Below, piece by piece: positions 45,718-58,280 of a DNA stretch of 64,000 nt (its first letter is position 1; each line of letters starts with the position of its first letter). The notes under the pieces were generated by a model. The model saw only the letters and a program-made list of their open reading frames with translations, searched no databases and was not told where the DNA came from. Location of the stretch: the NCBI GenBank assembly GCA_036245805.1, contig BTRK01000003.1, positions 4,774,001-4,838,000 of the forward strand, in the 5' to 3' direction. The stretch is from Pristionchus mayeri (taxonomy: Eukaryota; Nematoda; Chromadorea; Rhabditida; Neodiplogasteridae). Both the position numbers and the translations under genes were made by a program.

Positions 45718-48124
45718 ATGCTCCTGCTTCTCTTCCTACTGATCTTCAATATGGTATGATTACAGTATCATACAGATAGTGAATTTATGAAGAATACAAT
45801 CAATATTCCAGTTCATCGAGTGCGGGGATCGGTGTCAGGTGCTTACATTTCAAATTGTTTTTCATCGCGCCATACTAATACGAACACCATACGAACACCA
45901 TACTGTCAATGAAAAAAACCATTCACCAGAATTTCAGCAATTTGTTATTACAACGTTTAATATTGAAATAAAACACGTGTCCCACCTAATAATTCTAAAT
46001 TTTCAGGCAGATCCCGATTGCACTGGCGTAGTGTTCACGATTGACGACGAGCATCCATGCGTACTCAAGAAGGAGGGCCGAGTACATGAAGTGGACCTGA
46101 GCTACAAAGGTGTATGCCCAGGCATGCATGGACTTTTATATTATATATTCGAATTTTGCTTTAGCCACGACGCTTACCCCTCCTAAATGGCCGATGACAA
46201 CCGCAACGGAGTACGAATCTGTTCAATTCGCTCAGAGCACTTTCGAAACCAGTGTATCAATAGATAATCAATACCACTCGACTAACGAAATTACTCAACA
46301 CTTCGCTACGTCAACCTCATCCGATAAAGAAGACATTGCAAGTACCTCAACTGCAGTTCCTTCAACCATTGACGATGTCTTCCCTGAGCATGGGTCAGGC
46401 ACTGAGGCAACATCAGCTCATCCCTACGCCACCGAGAGCGACACTCCGATACCAACAAAAACTACTGTCGATCACTCTAGCACTTCAGTTCAATCGGACT
46501 TCGCCATGACGACTCCGGGAAAGGATCCTGAAGGAGAGACAACAACTGAAGTTACAATGACTTCAGCAACTAGTCCAACCTCGGAAGCAAATGCAACGGC
46601 TCAATCGAATTCGACTATTTCTCCTGCAACTGCTAACAGTCCCAATGAAGAGACGAATCCCACCTCAACTCATCAAGATATTTATACTGAGGAGTCAGTC
46701 GAAATTATAAGAACATGATGTAGTAAAATTTCAGTGGAACTACTACGCTCGACCACTCATCGGTTAGTGCGAATGGTTCGAGTACTAACGTAGCTTCTAC
46801 GGGAACATCTGCTCACGTAACCGAGATCACACCACTTAAAGATATGTTTACTCGGAGGTGAGTGGATAGTGCAAGGCTGATTTTCGAAGTCATATTTTAG
46901 CGAAAGTACTACGCAAGAACAATCACCCGATCATACGAGAGATTCGTGCTTTGATGAATCTTCCACTGGAACATCTGCTCAATCAACAGCGACTGAGGAG
47001 GCATATGAGACCACAACAACTCTGCAAGATATGTCTACTGGGAAGTAAGTAGAAAGTGTAGAAATACAATTCACATACAAATTTCAGCGAAAATATTGCG
47101 CCCGAGAAATCGCCGCATCGTACGCCAAAGCAACTGCCTGAAGATCCGGAGAGAGATAGAACTACAACTACCGCTCAAACAACTCATACGTATACTATTG
47201 AGAGGCGAATCAATTTTAAGTTGTTGATTATGCATAATTTACTTCAGCACAACTGCAACTTATGAGACTACCACTTCGACGCTACACGATACTTCAACGG
47301 AGAGGTGAGTGAGCAGAGATCTCTCGAAGAAATCTTATTTCAGTTCATCCAAAACGACCACTCAAACAACGACTACAGCCACGACGCCAACGACTACTAC
47401 GCCATTTGATCGTTTGAAAATATGTGTAATGACATTAAAAAAACTGTGCATTGCAGCTTACTTGAACCTAAAGGATAATACAAATCCGAGAGTAGGATTC
47501 GAATGCGATGACAGCATAAAAACATGCTACTGCAAAGGCAGAAATGATCTTTTCGTTTACCTGAAAGATGGATCTTACTGGTCTGGAACGAAGATTAGAC
47601 TTGACGTGGGTTAATATAAAATTTGTTTCTCTAGTCCTTTCAACGAGTATAAACTATAGAAAAATGTTTACTGCCAATAATTTCCAACTGAAAAAAAATG
47701 TTATTTAATTAAGGGATCGAACTGGAACATCATGGGAATTACTTATTGGGGATCAGCAACTATCCCCGTTGATCAAGTGAAAAGTTCGGGTATGTGGTTA
47801 CACAAGTCGCAACGAGTCGCGCAAATGACTGTATGTTCATCTTGCAGATTGCACCGATCGTGGACGAAAGTTTGATGACAGTGAGACGAAATACGTATTC
47901 GCCATAAGGAACGGATACTATTCGTTTGTTAAACCATGATTACTGAACAAGATATATAATTTAGAGGGAAAAAGATGATATGTAGCACATCACTCGAGAA
48001 GGTGTACTTCAAAAAGGAGAACAAGCACCCACGATTCGACTTTAGAAGTCACTACCTTGCGAATGACGGATGGCGATCAAATGCAGGAGGGACCTACGCT
48101 ATCGACTACATACGATGCATTTAA
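45718..48124 (+). CDS. Secreted PAN-like / mucin-like protein
   Basis: Thirteen exons (45718-45753, 45812-45838, 46007-46109, 46165-46693, 46735-46857, 46901-47044, 47088-47204, 47248-47304, 47344-47411, 47457-47605, 47714-47789, 47848-47923, 47965-48124) total 1665 nt, 554 residues, all phases agreeing. A signal peptide MLLLLFLLIFNM is followed by ECGDRCQADPDCTGVVF and HPCVLKKEG, the cysteine spacing of PAN/apple domains. About 300 Ser/Thr-rich residues follow, in exons that all begin and end in phase 2, like a mucin. A C-terminal cysteine module (VGFECDD, KTCYCKGRND, YWSGTKIRLD, DCTDRGRKFD, DYIRCI) has no family I can name. The 46-bp intron at 47412-47456 is optional, since the frame stays open. 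One intron starts GC (47205). Likely a cuticle, gut or epithelial surface glycoprotein (inference). Confidence 0.75.
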
Positions 48125-48934
48125 GAAAATCCTCTTACGACAGAACATGATTGTTCATCATTGACGATAATAAATCACGTTCAAAAATTGCTGCAGATAA
48201 AATACAATTGCATCATCTCGTCCGGATCTATGGTGGATTTCAGTCTCGCCCACAGTAGTACTGCGGAGGAAACTCAGGATGCACGGAAATAGCCGTTTTT
48301 CACGAATAAACGCATTTCCCAGTATAAATATGCAATTTATAAATCATGCTCCGAACCTTAACTTTCCCGTTTTGTTCTCAAAAATGGTCTTTATGAGCTC
48401 AAGATACTGACTTTGTCATCTGTGCCAACTCCTCCGCAGATGTGTGTCGATCTTTGCAACGCGACATCCGATTTGCAATTATTTGCGCGAATAATGTGCG
48501 AAATCTCGCGCTAAGGATGGATTCGCAAGACATTACTCTCTATATTGCTCTCTCGCCGATCAGAACTGTGAAAATACATCAAAATGAAAAGAGGCTTTTC
48601 GTGTAAATCCTTCCTTACCTCGCACCCCCACTTCTTCCTGGATCAATGTTGCTCTCTAGAGTCTACTCTCCCTGAGGATGCCCCTCCCGACATCCGAGAA
48701 GCGTGCGAATTCACGCGAGGAGTCGTCTTACTCTCTTCATTACCCACACTCTCTCGTATTATTGAAAGCCAGGCTAGAACTGAGAAGAGCTGGGCGTGAG
48801 GCAAATAATACCGAGAAGGAAGAGACACTCACGACTTTCTACATCCTGGGTACACGCTTGTCAGTATCATTGTCATGTTTGTTGTAAATTTGTGTCGATA
48901 ATGATATGGCTTACCGTGTGTCTGATGTTTTCAG
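48125..48934. other. Intergenic before receptor gene 1
   Basis: AATAAA at about 48168-48173 would serve the upstream gene. No coding exon; a weak hairpin around 48725-48800. Confidence 0.45.
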
Positions 48935-50129
48935 AAGAAATGGAGCTGCGACTCGCGCATGTGGCCGAGTTCTTCCCCTTCATCTACAGGAGCAGCTTCT
49001 CGGGGAAAGGCTAGTTCATTTCCATCCCTCCACCATCCTCAGTGTGTCTGTTGTCCAGAATCTTTTTTTTTCAATACATCGCTTGCGTCCGATGGCACTT
49101 GCTGCTGAACTGATCATGTTATTGGTTCCAAACCGAGACTATATAGTACAAGTGAATAGATTATTTTTGCAGAGACGGGCATCTATGCCGACATCTGGTC
49201 GACGGTAGCGAAGACGTTCGGATCTCGGCTGGAATTCGTACGTGGAACGGAATACGGTATGACCACTTCTTATATTGCATTCCTAGTTTTGTATCGCTGC
49301 TTTTGTATCATCTCATCGTTTGTATCACTACTCTTGAATCACCATATCTTCTGTATCGCTACTTTTGCATCACATTTGATCACTGCATAGCTTCAATTTC
49401 AGGAGGTTACACCGTCGATGCACTGACGGGACAATTCACTGGCATTCTGGGATGGCTGCAGAATGCGACAGTGGATGGTAGGAGTATTTATCCTTGCTAA
49501 TCATTCAACTTAAAAACCCGCCGTGATACGGAATAAATGATGCTATTTTATAGGAATCGGAGAGGATTTCACGTATCGATCCAGTCGAATGGAACACTTC
49601 TACGCTACGATGCCCATCGATTGGACTGTGGTGGGGACTCAGATTTTCCTACTTCACAAAGCCCAATTATAGGAGAACTTCTACGAACGTGCCGATTCTT
49701 CAAAGCTTGGTTTGTTAACTCTTCGTTTTGGATTTCCTTGTACATTTTTTTCGACCAGTCGTTAAGTTAGTAGTGTATAGACCTCTTGTAGGTTCAATTG
49801 AGTCTTTTGTCGTTTTTCCGCCGCTCGTATTGTATCTCTTCGTCACGTCTGCACTACTCGTTATCGTTGTGGAGAGGTGAGTTAATGAGAACTAGTCTAT
49901 CAAATTATCATGATTTGCAGGGGCCTATTCGTCCTGAGGCACTACATTCGCACTGCTTACATCGATAAGGTGAGCATAGAGCCATTACGTTTCCAAGACT
50001 TCTCATGGAATGCATTGTGCATGTTACCATGAAGCCTACCTCTTTGAGGGTATTCGGGAGGATCCGGTGCAAATATTCGATCCGTCGAATGGATATCTGG
50101 CAAGAGCTGGAGATGGGTGAGCTCATATC

Positions 50130-51945
50130 TTTACCTTCTGTGGATGAATTGAATTAGTCAGAAATACTGGATGCGTCACGTTGCATTATACCAAAGGAAG
50201 GGAAGGTCAAACAATGCATATGCTACATGCTCATAAAATAGTCCCAAAAGAGCGTGCTTTCTGGCCAGACAGAGTGAGGAAGGAAAGTTTCCCCCAGTTT
50301 CCCTCTCCCAGCAGCTTTGGCAAGCGGGAGTTGTAAGCCGCCTCGATGGGTCGTCCGTTCTACATCGGCACACTGAACGCCCGGACACTCGCGCCTAAGG
50401 AGAAGCTTCTCGAAATCGAGCTGGCCCTCTCTAAGATCAAGTGGGACGTCGTTGCTGTCCAGGAGGCCAGGATTGTGGGTTTAGCTTCCTTCAATCTTGC
50501 GGCCTCAGGCATCGTCGTTTTTCACTCGGGAGGTGCCACCGCAAGAAATGGAGTCGCTTTCTTGCTTCAACCGACGCTCGCAAAAGGAGCAGTGTTTCAA
50601 GGACTATCGGACCGTATTGCAACCTTGCAACTGCCTCAACACAAGCTCTTCCTGGTCAATCCCTATGCCCCAACATCTGCATACGATGACGCCGTTTACG
50701 ACGACTTCCTGGACCAGGTTGATGCCGCGCTGCAAGATAATCCGATGGTTTTCATGCCAATCTTGGTAGGGGATTTCAACTGTAGAGTTGCAAAGGAACC
50801 TGGCAATGAAAGATTTGTCGGTGAATTTGTTTCTCCGACCCCGAACTCACGTGGGCGCTCTTTTGCAGAGACCTGCGTGAGGAACAAATTGTGCATTCAA
50901 AACACCTTCCCCAAACGGCGTCGGGGCAGGATCTGGACTTGGCGATCGCCCAACGGCACCACATTCAACCAAATTGATTTCGTTGCTTCGCCCATCACAG
51001 CACGAGTTGTCAACTGTGGTGTCGTCGGAAACTTCCATTTCAACTCGGATCATCGCCTCGTCCGACTCGCCCTCTCTCTTCCCAACAAGGTGCGGCATAA
51101 AAGATGCAGGGAGCGACTGGTCTTCGATAAAGTCGCTTTTACTGCCAATGCGAGTCTTCTCGCATCGATGCCCCTTGCTCGCCCGACCTCAGCCACAGAC
51201 GCCTTTTACAAGATACAAGCGTTTGCAAAGACGGCTGCAACAAACTGTTGGAAGAAGAAGCAGTCCCCACCCTGGATCTCCCCTGCAACCCAAAACCTAT
51301 TGGCCCAGCGACATCTCCTTCGATCAATTCCACAATCCAATGTCGCCTTCTCCATTTCTTGCAAAATGGCCAGAACCAGCATCATCACGGATATCAAGAG
51401 AAGGAAAGAAAGCCAAGCGATAGAAGCAGTACGCAAAGGAAGAAGCATAGTCAAAGCAATGTTGAATCTTCACTCCTACCGCAAGAGACTTCAAGTTCCT
51501 GACCCGGTCACCGGTGCTCTTTCACAAGTTGCAACTAAGACTGCGGTCCAAAGTTTCTGCAAGTGAGAAGGAGAGACTTAGTGTGACGCAGCGTAAGATG
51601 GAGCGGAAATGCTTGGAATCAGCTTACGAGATCGATGGAGGAACGAGAACATCCGCAAAGCGACCAACCTGCGCGACTGGAATGAAGAAGCGCTCAGAAG
51701 GAAGACTAAGTGGGCTCGGAAGCTGGGACGCATGGGACTTGACCAGTGGAGCCGCGCATCTACAGACTGGGTCCCTTACAACAAGACCCGCCCCCAAGGA
51801 CAACCTAGAGCGCGATGGAAAGATGACCTAAGAAGATCCCTTGGCGCGAACTGGTGGCATGCAACTGCCGAAGAATAGACCTATTCCTCATCTGGTGTTA
51901 ATCGCCTGACGTGATAAACTTGATTGATTGATTGAGAGTGAGGGA
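50130..51945 (+). mobile_element. RTE-type non-LTR retrotransposon, RT deleted
   Basis: The ORF at 50346-51566 (406 codons) is an AP-endonuclease: GTLNARTL, VQEAR, VNPYAPTS, VGDFNCRV, FNQIDFV and SDHRLV appear in order, covering the catalytic Asn, Glu, Asp and His residues. The ORF runs about 120 codons past the nuclease and stops. Directly after, frames near 51590-51876 give the C-terminal RTE tail (LRDRWRNENIRKATNLRDWN, RGQPRARWKDDL-like), so the reverse transcriptase is lost by internal deletion. The 3' end has TTGATTGATTGA at about 51920-51935, a typical RTE tail. The 5' limit is approximate. It lies in an intron of receptor gene 1. Confidence 0.8.
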
Positions 51946-52032
51946 GAGTGCGAAAGTAGGGGTTCTTGTTGAGGCGATAGCTTCATGTGTTCTCTAACGA
52001 ATCCGACGAAAACTATGTGAGATGATGAGGGC

Positions 52033-52123
52033 ACTAGGCCGGATGAGAACTATGACGTCATGCCGCCTTTGATATATACAAGGCAGCATGACGAAATAGT
52101 TCTCATCCGACCAAGTGTCATGA
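52033..52123. repeat. Hairpin MITE, family 4 copy 2
   Basis: CCGGATGAGAACTATGACGTC pairs with sequence ending GTTCTCATCCG; the loop includes TTTGATATATACAAGGCAG. It lies just after the RTE in the same intron. Confidence 0.75.
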
Positions 52124-54411
52124 TGTGAATAATCCATTGTCTTTTCGGCAAGATAATTTCACATGCTCCTTTCCTTCGCGTGTGACTTCTTCTTCCTCCC
52201 TCCGACTTTCTCGATAAGCATCTTCGGTGGCAAAAAGAGGACGCTCTCGCTATTCATCTATGTGGTCGCCATTCTATCGGTAAATATTTTACTACTTGAG
52301 ACATCAGCAAATGTGATTACAATAATTAGCGTAGAAAAAAGGGCCTAAGTTATGGAGAATTGCACGTAAACTTCGTAAAGTTGTAGCTTTAGGCGTAAAC
52401 ACTCTTCTAGAGTACTCAAATATTTTCGAAATAAGGTCTCTACTCTGCGATGTTCGCTGGAATCGCTTCCACTTCTTCCTCACCCCCGGTGACGTATGTT
52501 TCAAAATGAATATCATAAAGTTCGTGATGAAGCAAATAGAGAAGTATGATGGAAAATTAAGGCAAAGTAGATTGATTTATGAGTTCGATTTGAAAATTGA
52601 TGAATCATAATTGCTGAAATTTTCCGTTAAGCACCATCACGCAGCTCATCTCCGAACTTCAATCCGGTTCCAGAACACTGCTGGTACAAAACGAAGCACT
52701 CATCAAGCCTGCGACGGTTTGGTTGTTTATACATTGTCAGACATAGATCTAGATAGTATTATTTGATATTGTAAAACTATGTTCATTTTTATAAGATGAT
52801 TCGGAATACCATTGAAATGAGAAACTCCTAATAGTATTTCAGGGTACTCTGAAGCATAGAAAATTATTAATTCGAACATTTTCGAATGCGTAAAAATTCT
52901 CTACATCGACGCTAATGATATATATTTTTTCAGGCCCTTCAAATGTTTGGTAGAGACGTCCGTGACCATCTGAATCGATTCAGAACGGTCCCAGAGGTGC
53001 AGAATCAGATTGACCTGGTGAGAATTTGTTACAGTACTTCAATTGGTTTTCACAAATCATCCCATTTTTTGTTTTTAAATCATTGCAAGTACTATTCACG
53101 TTTCAGCTCTGCTCCAGCGATCGATTCGTATCCTTCGTCACTCTCTTCCTGACCTTCTCATACCGCCCCGAGTCTCCGCTGAAGTTCCCATGCGTTCTCC
53201 AGATGTCCGATTTTAGTATTTTGTTTTTATCTCTGCAATAAACAAAATTTTGAGGAAATATAAATTATTCTAATTTGAATTCCTTACTATCTGCCAAATA
53301 TTATTAAATCATTGCGTTCGTCATTAGATCTTTCAATGACTGAAATAAGTAAATTATGTGGATGTTTTACGGATTGTGAAACACATCTTAGAGTTTTCAA
53401 AGATAATAAATACCTTGGGGTTTGTTGTTACCTGTTGAACCAGTCATATTCTGATCCATAAATAATATTTTGTATCAATTTCAGAATCGACGCCTCCGAC
53501 TACTCAACCATCCCTCCAACGTCTGCTGTTGGTCAGGACGCCTTTGGAAAGCTCACGCCTGTCACTTTCTATTTCGGTATTTTCTGAATCATGTTTGAAT
53601 CTCTTCGAGTTATATCTCATCGGACCAATGCCGATAACAACATGCGGTGAAAACATTCATTCACATCAAACTCATAATTAGTACTAAGACTTGACTGTGA
53701 TTAGTGTAAAACCATATGAGTGGGAAAAAAGGAATATACTAAAGCAAGCATCTCGGTCGCAAGTTCAAGCGATGGGTCAACCAAGTGATCCTGCGGATGT
53801 TCGACGAGAGAAAGGTATTGATTTCATCATTAATCTTTTGAATCATTTATGAGACACAAGCGGGGAGATCAAATACCAAATATAATTTCAGGTGGTTGAC
53901 GTATGGTGGAGAAAAATACACAAATAGACCGAGAAGAGACACGACCGTGAAAGCAATGCACACCTATTTTCCGATACCGCTTGGGTAAGCATAGTCATGC
54001 TGTATCACACGAGATATCAAGCTGGAGAAGCATAGAGTACTGAGATCAAGATAAATATAACATATAAACTCGAACCTGATTCTAAAAACGAAAGGTAGCA
54101 CGCAATCGGCTCGGGAATAATCGGTCTTGAAAACATACAAATGAATGAGAATTTCAGGGCCTTCGAACTTCCCGGAATCGTCTGCGGATCGCTGATCGGT
54201 CTCAGCATTCTTGTTTTCATTGTGGAATTGATCCACAAGAGGTTTTCAAGTTATTTTTGGCATATGAAATGCATCTATTTGAAGGTTTCCATTTCATCAC
54301 AAAGCGATGAAAAAGCTCACTAATATTCTGCCCGAAGGAATCACCAAGCGGTAAAATGCGTTATTTATGTGTTGTTCATTTAGTTGCAATTTTCAGGCCA
54401 TCCAGGGCTAC

Positions 54412-54884
54412 TGTGAACTGAAATCGCAAATAAGGAATCAAACAACAGGTTTGGTAATTCAAACCATATCCTTCAAAGCATTATGTTTTATTCAGGCCTG
54501 CTACGTGGCACAGTTACACTGACGGCCTCTGACCATTTATTTTAGTTACGTTACATGCCATGTATCAACTACGTTAACTTTAATCAAATGATAAAAAATA
54601 CACCAAAATGATGAGATGTGATACGCATGAATCAGACAAACGTGGAATGCAAAACTGGGAATTGTTCAACAACGTGAATAGCATAAACATCGCAATAAGT
54701 AAAGCTGAAGTTTCGTTTAGAAGGTTGAAATGCGTATTGTTGACAATAATACTTTGATTAATTTGATAACTCAGTTCGAGAAACAGCAATGCGGTAGCTT
54801 CATTTTACGCACACTTTAAATCGGTTGAGCTGTGCGGAGATTAAAAGGCGAGACAATGACGAAAAACACTTCTGACTTCCCGTC
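54412..54884. other. Interval between convergent genes, no feature
   Basis: The 3' ends of receptor gene 1 (+) and the acidic protein gene (-) face each other here. No gene is seen. Confidence 0.5.
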
Positions 54885-56594
54885 TCATTGGTCATCCCTG
54901 CAGCAAAATATGCAGCAGAACACGGCACGGAGGCATCCGCAGCACTGAAAATGGTTAAAATAGTTTGAAGATGATTAAAGAAATAAACAACGAATATTAA
55001 TCAGACTAATGACAAAACAATGCGATCTAGAATTCACATATAAATTATTTCGTATCTTCATTTACCAGAATTTCACGATGGACTGGTCAAGAGACTGGAT
55101 ACAATGAAGCAATGGTGGCTCGCATTGCCAACTGTAGTTTGATCGTGCTTACCGATTTTGGCTCCGGCTCTTTCTCCTCTTCCGTAAGCTGTCTCGAGTG
55201 TGAATTCAGTAGGGCTGTGTCGGGAGATAATCCGCCCTTATCGCTTTCCTGATTGACTGCATGCGTACGAATATCAGTAGCAATTTGTGATGATAATCGA
55301 TGCGTCATATCCTAGGTTTACAAGATAATTCACATTTCCTGGCCCGTGGCCCGCGAGGGAGCACACGACATGAGTAGGGCCCCATGCCGTCTTAGAAACA
55401 CTAGTTACAGGAAATGATCTTAGAGTATAGATTCCATATCTAAAAATGGGTGCATCCATAATGCTCACTTTATCTTCCATTGGCAGTGGTTGTTTACTGA
55501 TCAGCGGCTGGGCTGATTCATTTCCATTTTCGTCTTCCTGAGAATTATTTGTACATCCTGTTGCAACTGTTTGCGCACTCACGTGTTTGGCTGCTGATGC
55601 ATTCACTGATTTCACTTTGTCATCATTAGGTACTGCGTTCAGCAATTCATATAATGAACAATTAAATGTTGCCAACTAGATTCATTCCTATACTTGAGTT
55701 TCTTAACTTGAATTCGAGAATCGCTGACTAAAGTCCATAGGCTCTCTCACATCTCACCAGCTTGAACGATAGAGTCAAACTCTTGCATAGCGTGGTAATG
55801 AACAATTAACAATTGTCTACACATAAAGGGATGGTCACCCGCTTTTATTATTTTTTTTTTTTGTTTTTCCCCTAACATACTGAAGACGCTGCAGGATCCA
55901 ATCCGTCGTCCAGACTCTCATCTATCCATGGAAGCCGAGACATACGAGGTCGGGTTGACACGCTTGCGCTCCTCCGTACGTCCTGAAATATTTTAAAGTC
56001 CAGTCCATGAGATGGTTACTTCAAAATAACGAACCATGATCTTTGCTTTGTTATTTTTCAATTGGCTATTTACTTCCAGAACTATTGGTTATTAAGTGTA
56101 ACCAACCGCAGGTATGTATCCCGGCGGGACATCCTCCTCTGATAGCTGTTTTTCCGACACCTGCACCGCACCCTGAAATTTGACAGTTATGGATTTGTAA
56201 ATCTTTTGCAGTAGACTTCGAGAAGCAATACTACACTCTCCACTCTCTGCACACTATTTTACGGCTCCACCGGTCTAGAGATTGTGTGAAAAATTGATGA
56301 AGCCCCGTCTATCGTACTCTAATTGACAGTTTTGATTAGCTCTCAGGGTGGCCCAATCAACTATAAAGCAATCAACGGGTATTACTTTATCGTTAGACCT
56401 AAATCTACTCACTGCCCTATGGAAATACCTACAAACCGAAGGGAAATGGTACAAAAGAAAACGACTAAACTCACTGAGTCCTTTGACATCCTCTTCTCCG
56501 CTTTCTTCTCCTCCTTCTCCAGCTTTTCTATCTGACGCAGGATGAAGTCACGCGCGGATTCGTAGCTGTGCGCTACTTCCTCCTCTTCTTCCAT
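54885..56594 (-). CDS. Small acidic, probably disordered protein with C-terminal Cys cluster
   Basis: Seven exons (56475-56594, 56107-56172, 55881-55982, 55583-55675, 55469-55537, 55153-55311, 54885-54944) total 669 nt, 222 residues; every intron is in phase 0. The N-terminus is a charged coiled coil (ARDFILRQIEKLEKEEKKAE), the middle is acidic and polar (SEKQLSEEDVPPGY, ESLDDGLDP, GNESAQPLISKQPL, LTEEEKEPEPK), and the protein ends CCGCLRAVFCCIFCCRDDQ. The cysteine cluster with hydrophobics suggests palmitoylation and membrane anchoring (inference). I do not recognise the family. A GTATAG acceptor before the ATG may be used for trans-splicing. Exons upstream at 59.2 and 58.3 kb could be an alternative start of the same gene. 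Confidence 0.65.
56217..56300. repeat. Degenerate hairpin MITE, family 3
   Basis: CTTCGAGAAGCAATACTACAC and GGCTCCACCGGTCTAGAG resemble family 3 at 26.6 kb; only the left end is clear. It lies in intron 1 of the acidic protein gene. Confidence 0.45.
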
Positions 56595-57275
56595 TTAAAG
56601 ACTCCCTCGCAACTATACTGATAAAAAAAGTGATTCAAAAGTGATAAGTGATACAAAAGTGAATAAATACTTCATATTTCGAGAATAAGAAGGTAGACAT
56701 GGATTCATGGTTTCGAGTTACTCCCTCTTCCTCCATCCAGACGCGAGCAACTATACTGATAGCAGTGGTACAAAAAGTGAAGAAGTGATACAACAGTTAT
56801 TCAATAGCTACAAAAGTGATACGTGATACAAAATTGAGGAAATGCCTTTTTCGGAAAAAAACGAAGATACGCGCCGATTCATATCTGTTAGCTACAACCT
56901 CATCTTCTTATTCACTGACCCACCAGCTACTTTACGGATGTCAGTGCTCAGAGCTGTTTTCAGAGCGAAATAATAACGTGAGAATGTTGGCATTTCTATT
57001 GAAGCGAAAGTGATTCAAAGGTGATACAAAATGTGGGGAGAAAATTAAACCGGTTCCTAGCAGATAGCTAATTCATCCTCTCCTTCCTTACAAATACTAG
57101 CTCGCAAAAATACTGATACAAACGTGATAAAAAAACAGACATAGCAATATTTGATTAAAAAGGGAGTAGATGCTTCCTGTTGCGGGAGTCGCGCTCAGGT
57201 TCGTTGCTGTGAGCTACTTCCTATTCTTGCTTCATTCAAACGCGCGCAACCGCCGACTGATAGTAGCAGGTATGC
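56540..57275 (-). repeat. Degenerate tandem copies of the acidic gene's 5' end
   Basis: The sequence around the start codon (GGATTCGTAGCTGTGCGCTACTTCCTCCTC... then GCAACTATACTGATA and GTGATACAAAAGTG) recurs in altered form at about 56700-56800, 56865-56950, 57060-57135 and 57175-57260. Only the first copy has an intact ATG and open coiled-coil exon. Confidence 0.6.
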
Positions 57276-58280
57276 AGGGATTGCCTCGTAATGCACGCTC
57301 ACCGTTTTGTGTGTTCTCTTGCCAGTGTGTCAGTGAGAGAGAACTGTGTACGAGGCAGAGACGGAGAGAGGTGATAGCAAGGAAAAGCTCCCTTATCAGT
57401 ACGAAACAACGCAAGAGCAAGAAGGAAGGTGAGGAGGAGAACGAAGAATACTGGACGATTATAACCACGTATTTCGATAACTTTGAAAAGCGAAAATGTA
57501 CAATTTTGGATCACATTAGTCACTATAAGTAACAGGCAGGGATGGAGGCGCAGGAAACGAATCTCTGGCAATGCTCAGAGCGCCGAGAGAGAAGTGATAG
57601 CAAGGGAAATCTCCGTTATCAGTGCGACACAATAACGTGGGAATGCGGGTGATGACGCAGCGACGTTTCGCTCCTATTTCGATCTGTATCAAGAGTGGGA
57701 AGAACGATACCGGATTATAGCATCACTTTGACCGTGCGTTCCAACTGCAATATTCTTACTTACGATTACTAACATTGCATTTCCAGTAAGACCTTTCTCC
57801 AAATGAATTGGAGAATTTGAAACATATCGGATTTAAAGTTGTTCATCTAAAAATACGGATTAACTTTTTCACTCCTATTTCGATCACTAGCCAGATTGAG
57901 AAAGCGGGAGAATAACGACTTCTGTTGCAGAATTATAGCATCACTTTCACTGTGTTCCGTCGTAAATTTTGGATTCCTGATTGAAAATCTCCTTTATTTT
58001 CTCCATCATCTATTTGGCAACAGTTTGCGTACAAATGTTCGAAATATTTATCTTTTTTACCCTTTGTATTCATTGAAATGTACAAATTTTGCTGATTTGC
58101 CATCATCTATGGCACCACGAACAGCAACAGCGAAAGCACTCCCGCATGTTGTCAACGCATTTCTCCCGGAACTGGAAAAGTGGAATTAAAGATCAAAGAC
58201 CATTTATCGATTTCTCAATCAAAGACCTTCCAAATATCAACCACGTATCGAAAAAAATCGAAAAATGACTTCAAGGTTAC
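57276..58280. other. Intergenic or intronic, no exon recognised
   Basis: If the 58-59 kb exons belong to the acidic protein gene, this is intron. AGAGAAGTGATAGCAAGG-like sequences occur twice (about 57365 and 57585). Confidence 0.4.

Larger units (their letters stand above)
48940..54411 (+). pseudogene. Divergent ionotropic glutamate receptor-like gene 1, damaged
   Basis: After TTTTCAG the first exon (48935-49009) starts MELRLAHVAEFFPFIYR, without a signal peptide. Exons 49173-49256, 49403-49477 (GYTVDALTGQFTGILGWLQN), 49554-49688 (DFTYRSSRMEHFYATMP), 49792-49876 (M1: ESFVVFPPLVLYLFVTSALL) and 49921-49969 follow the ligand-binding S1 lobe and M1. After an RTE insertion come a pore-region exon (to 52279), an M3-like LYSAMFAGIAST, the S2 lobe pieces (52935-53018, 53107-53203, 53488-53576, about 53748-53814, about 53892-53985) and M4 (GIVCGSLIGLSILVFIVEL). 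An in-frame TAG at 49670-49672 breaks exon 4. The canonical M3 SYTANLAAF is not conserved. Intron 1 begins GC. Probably a recent pseudogene; paralogous throughout to the gene at 60956. Confidence 0.7.
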
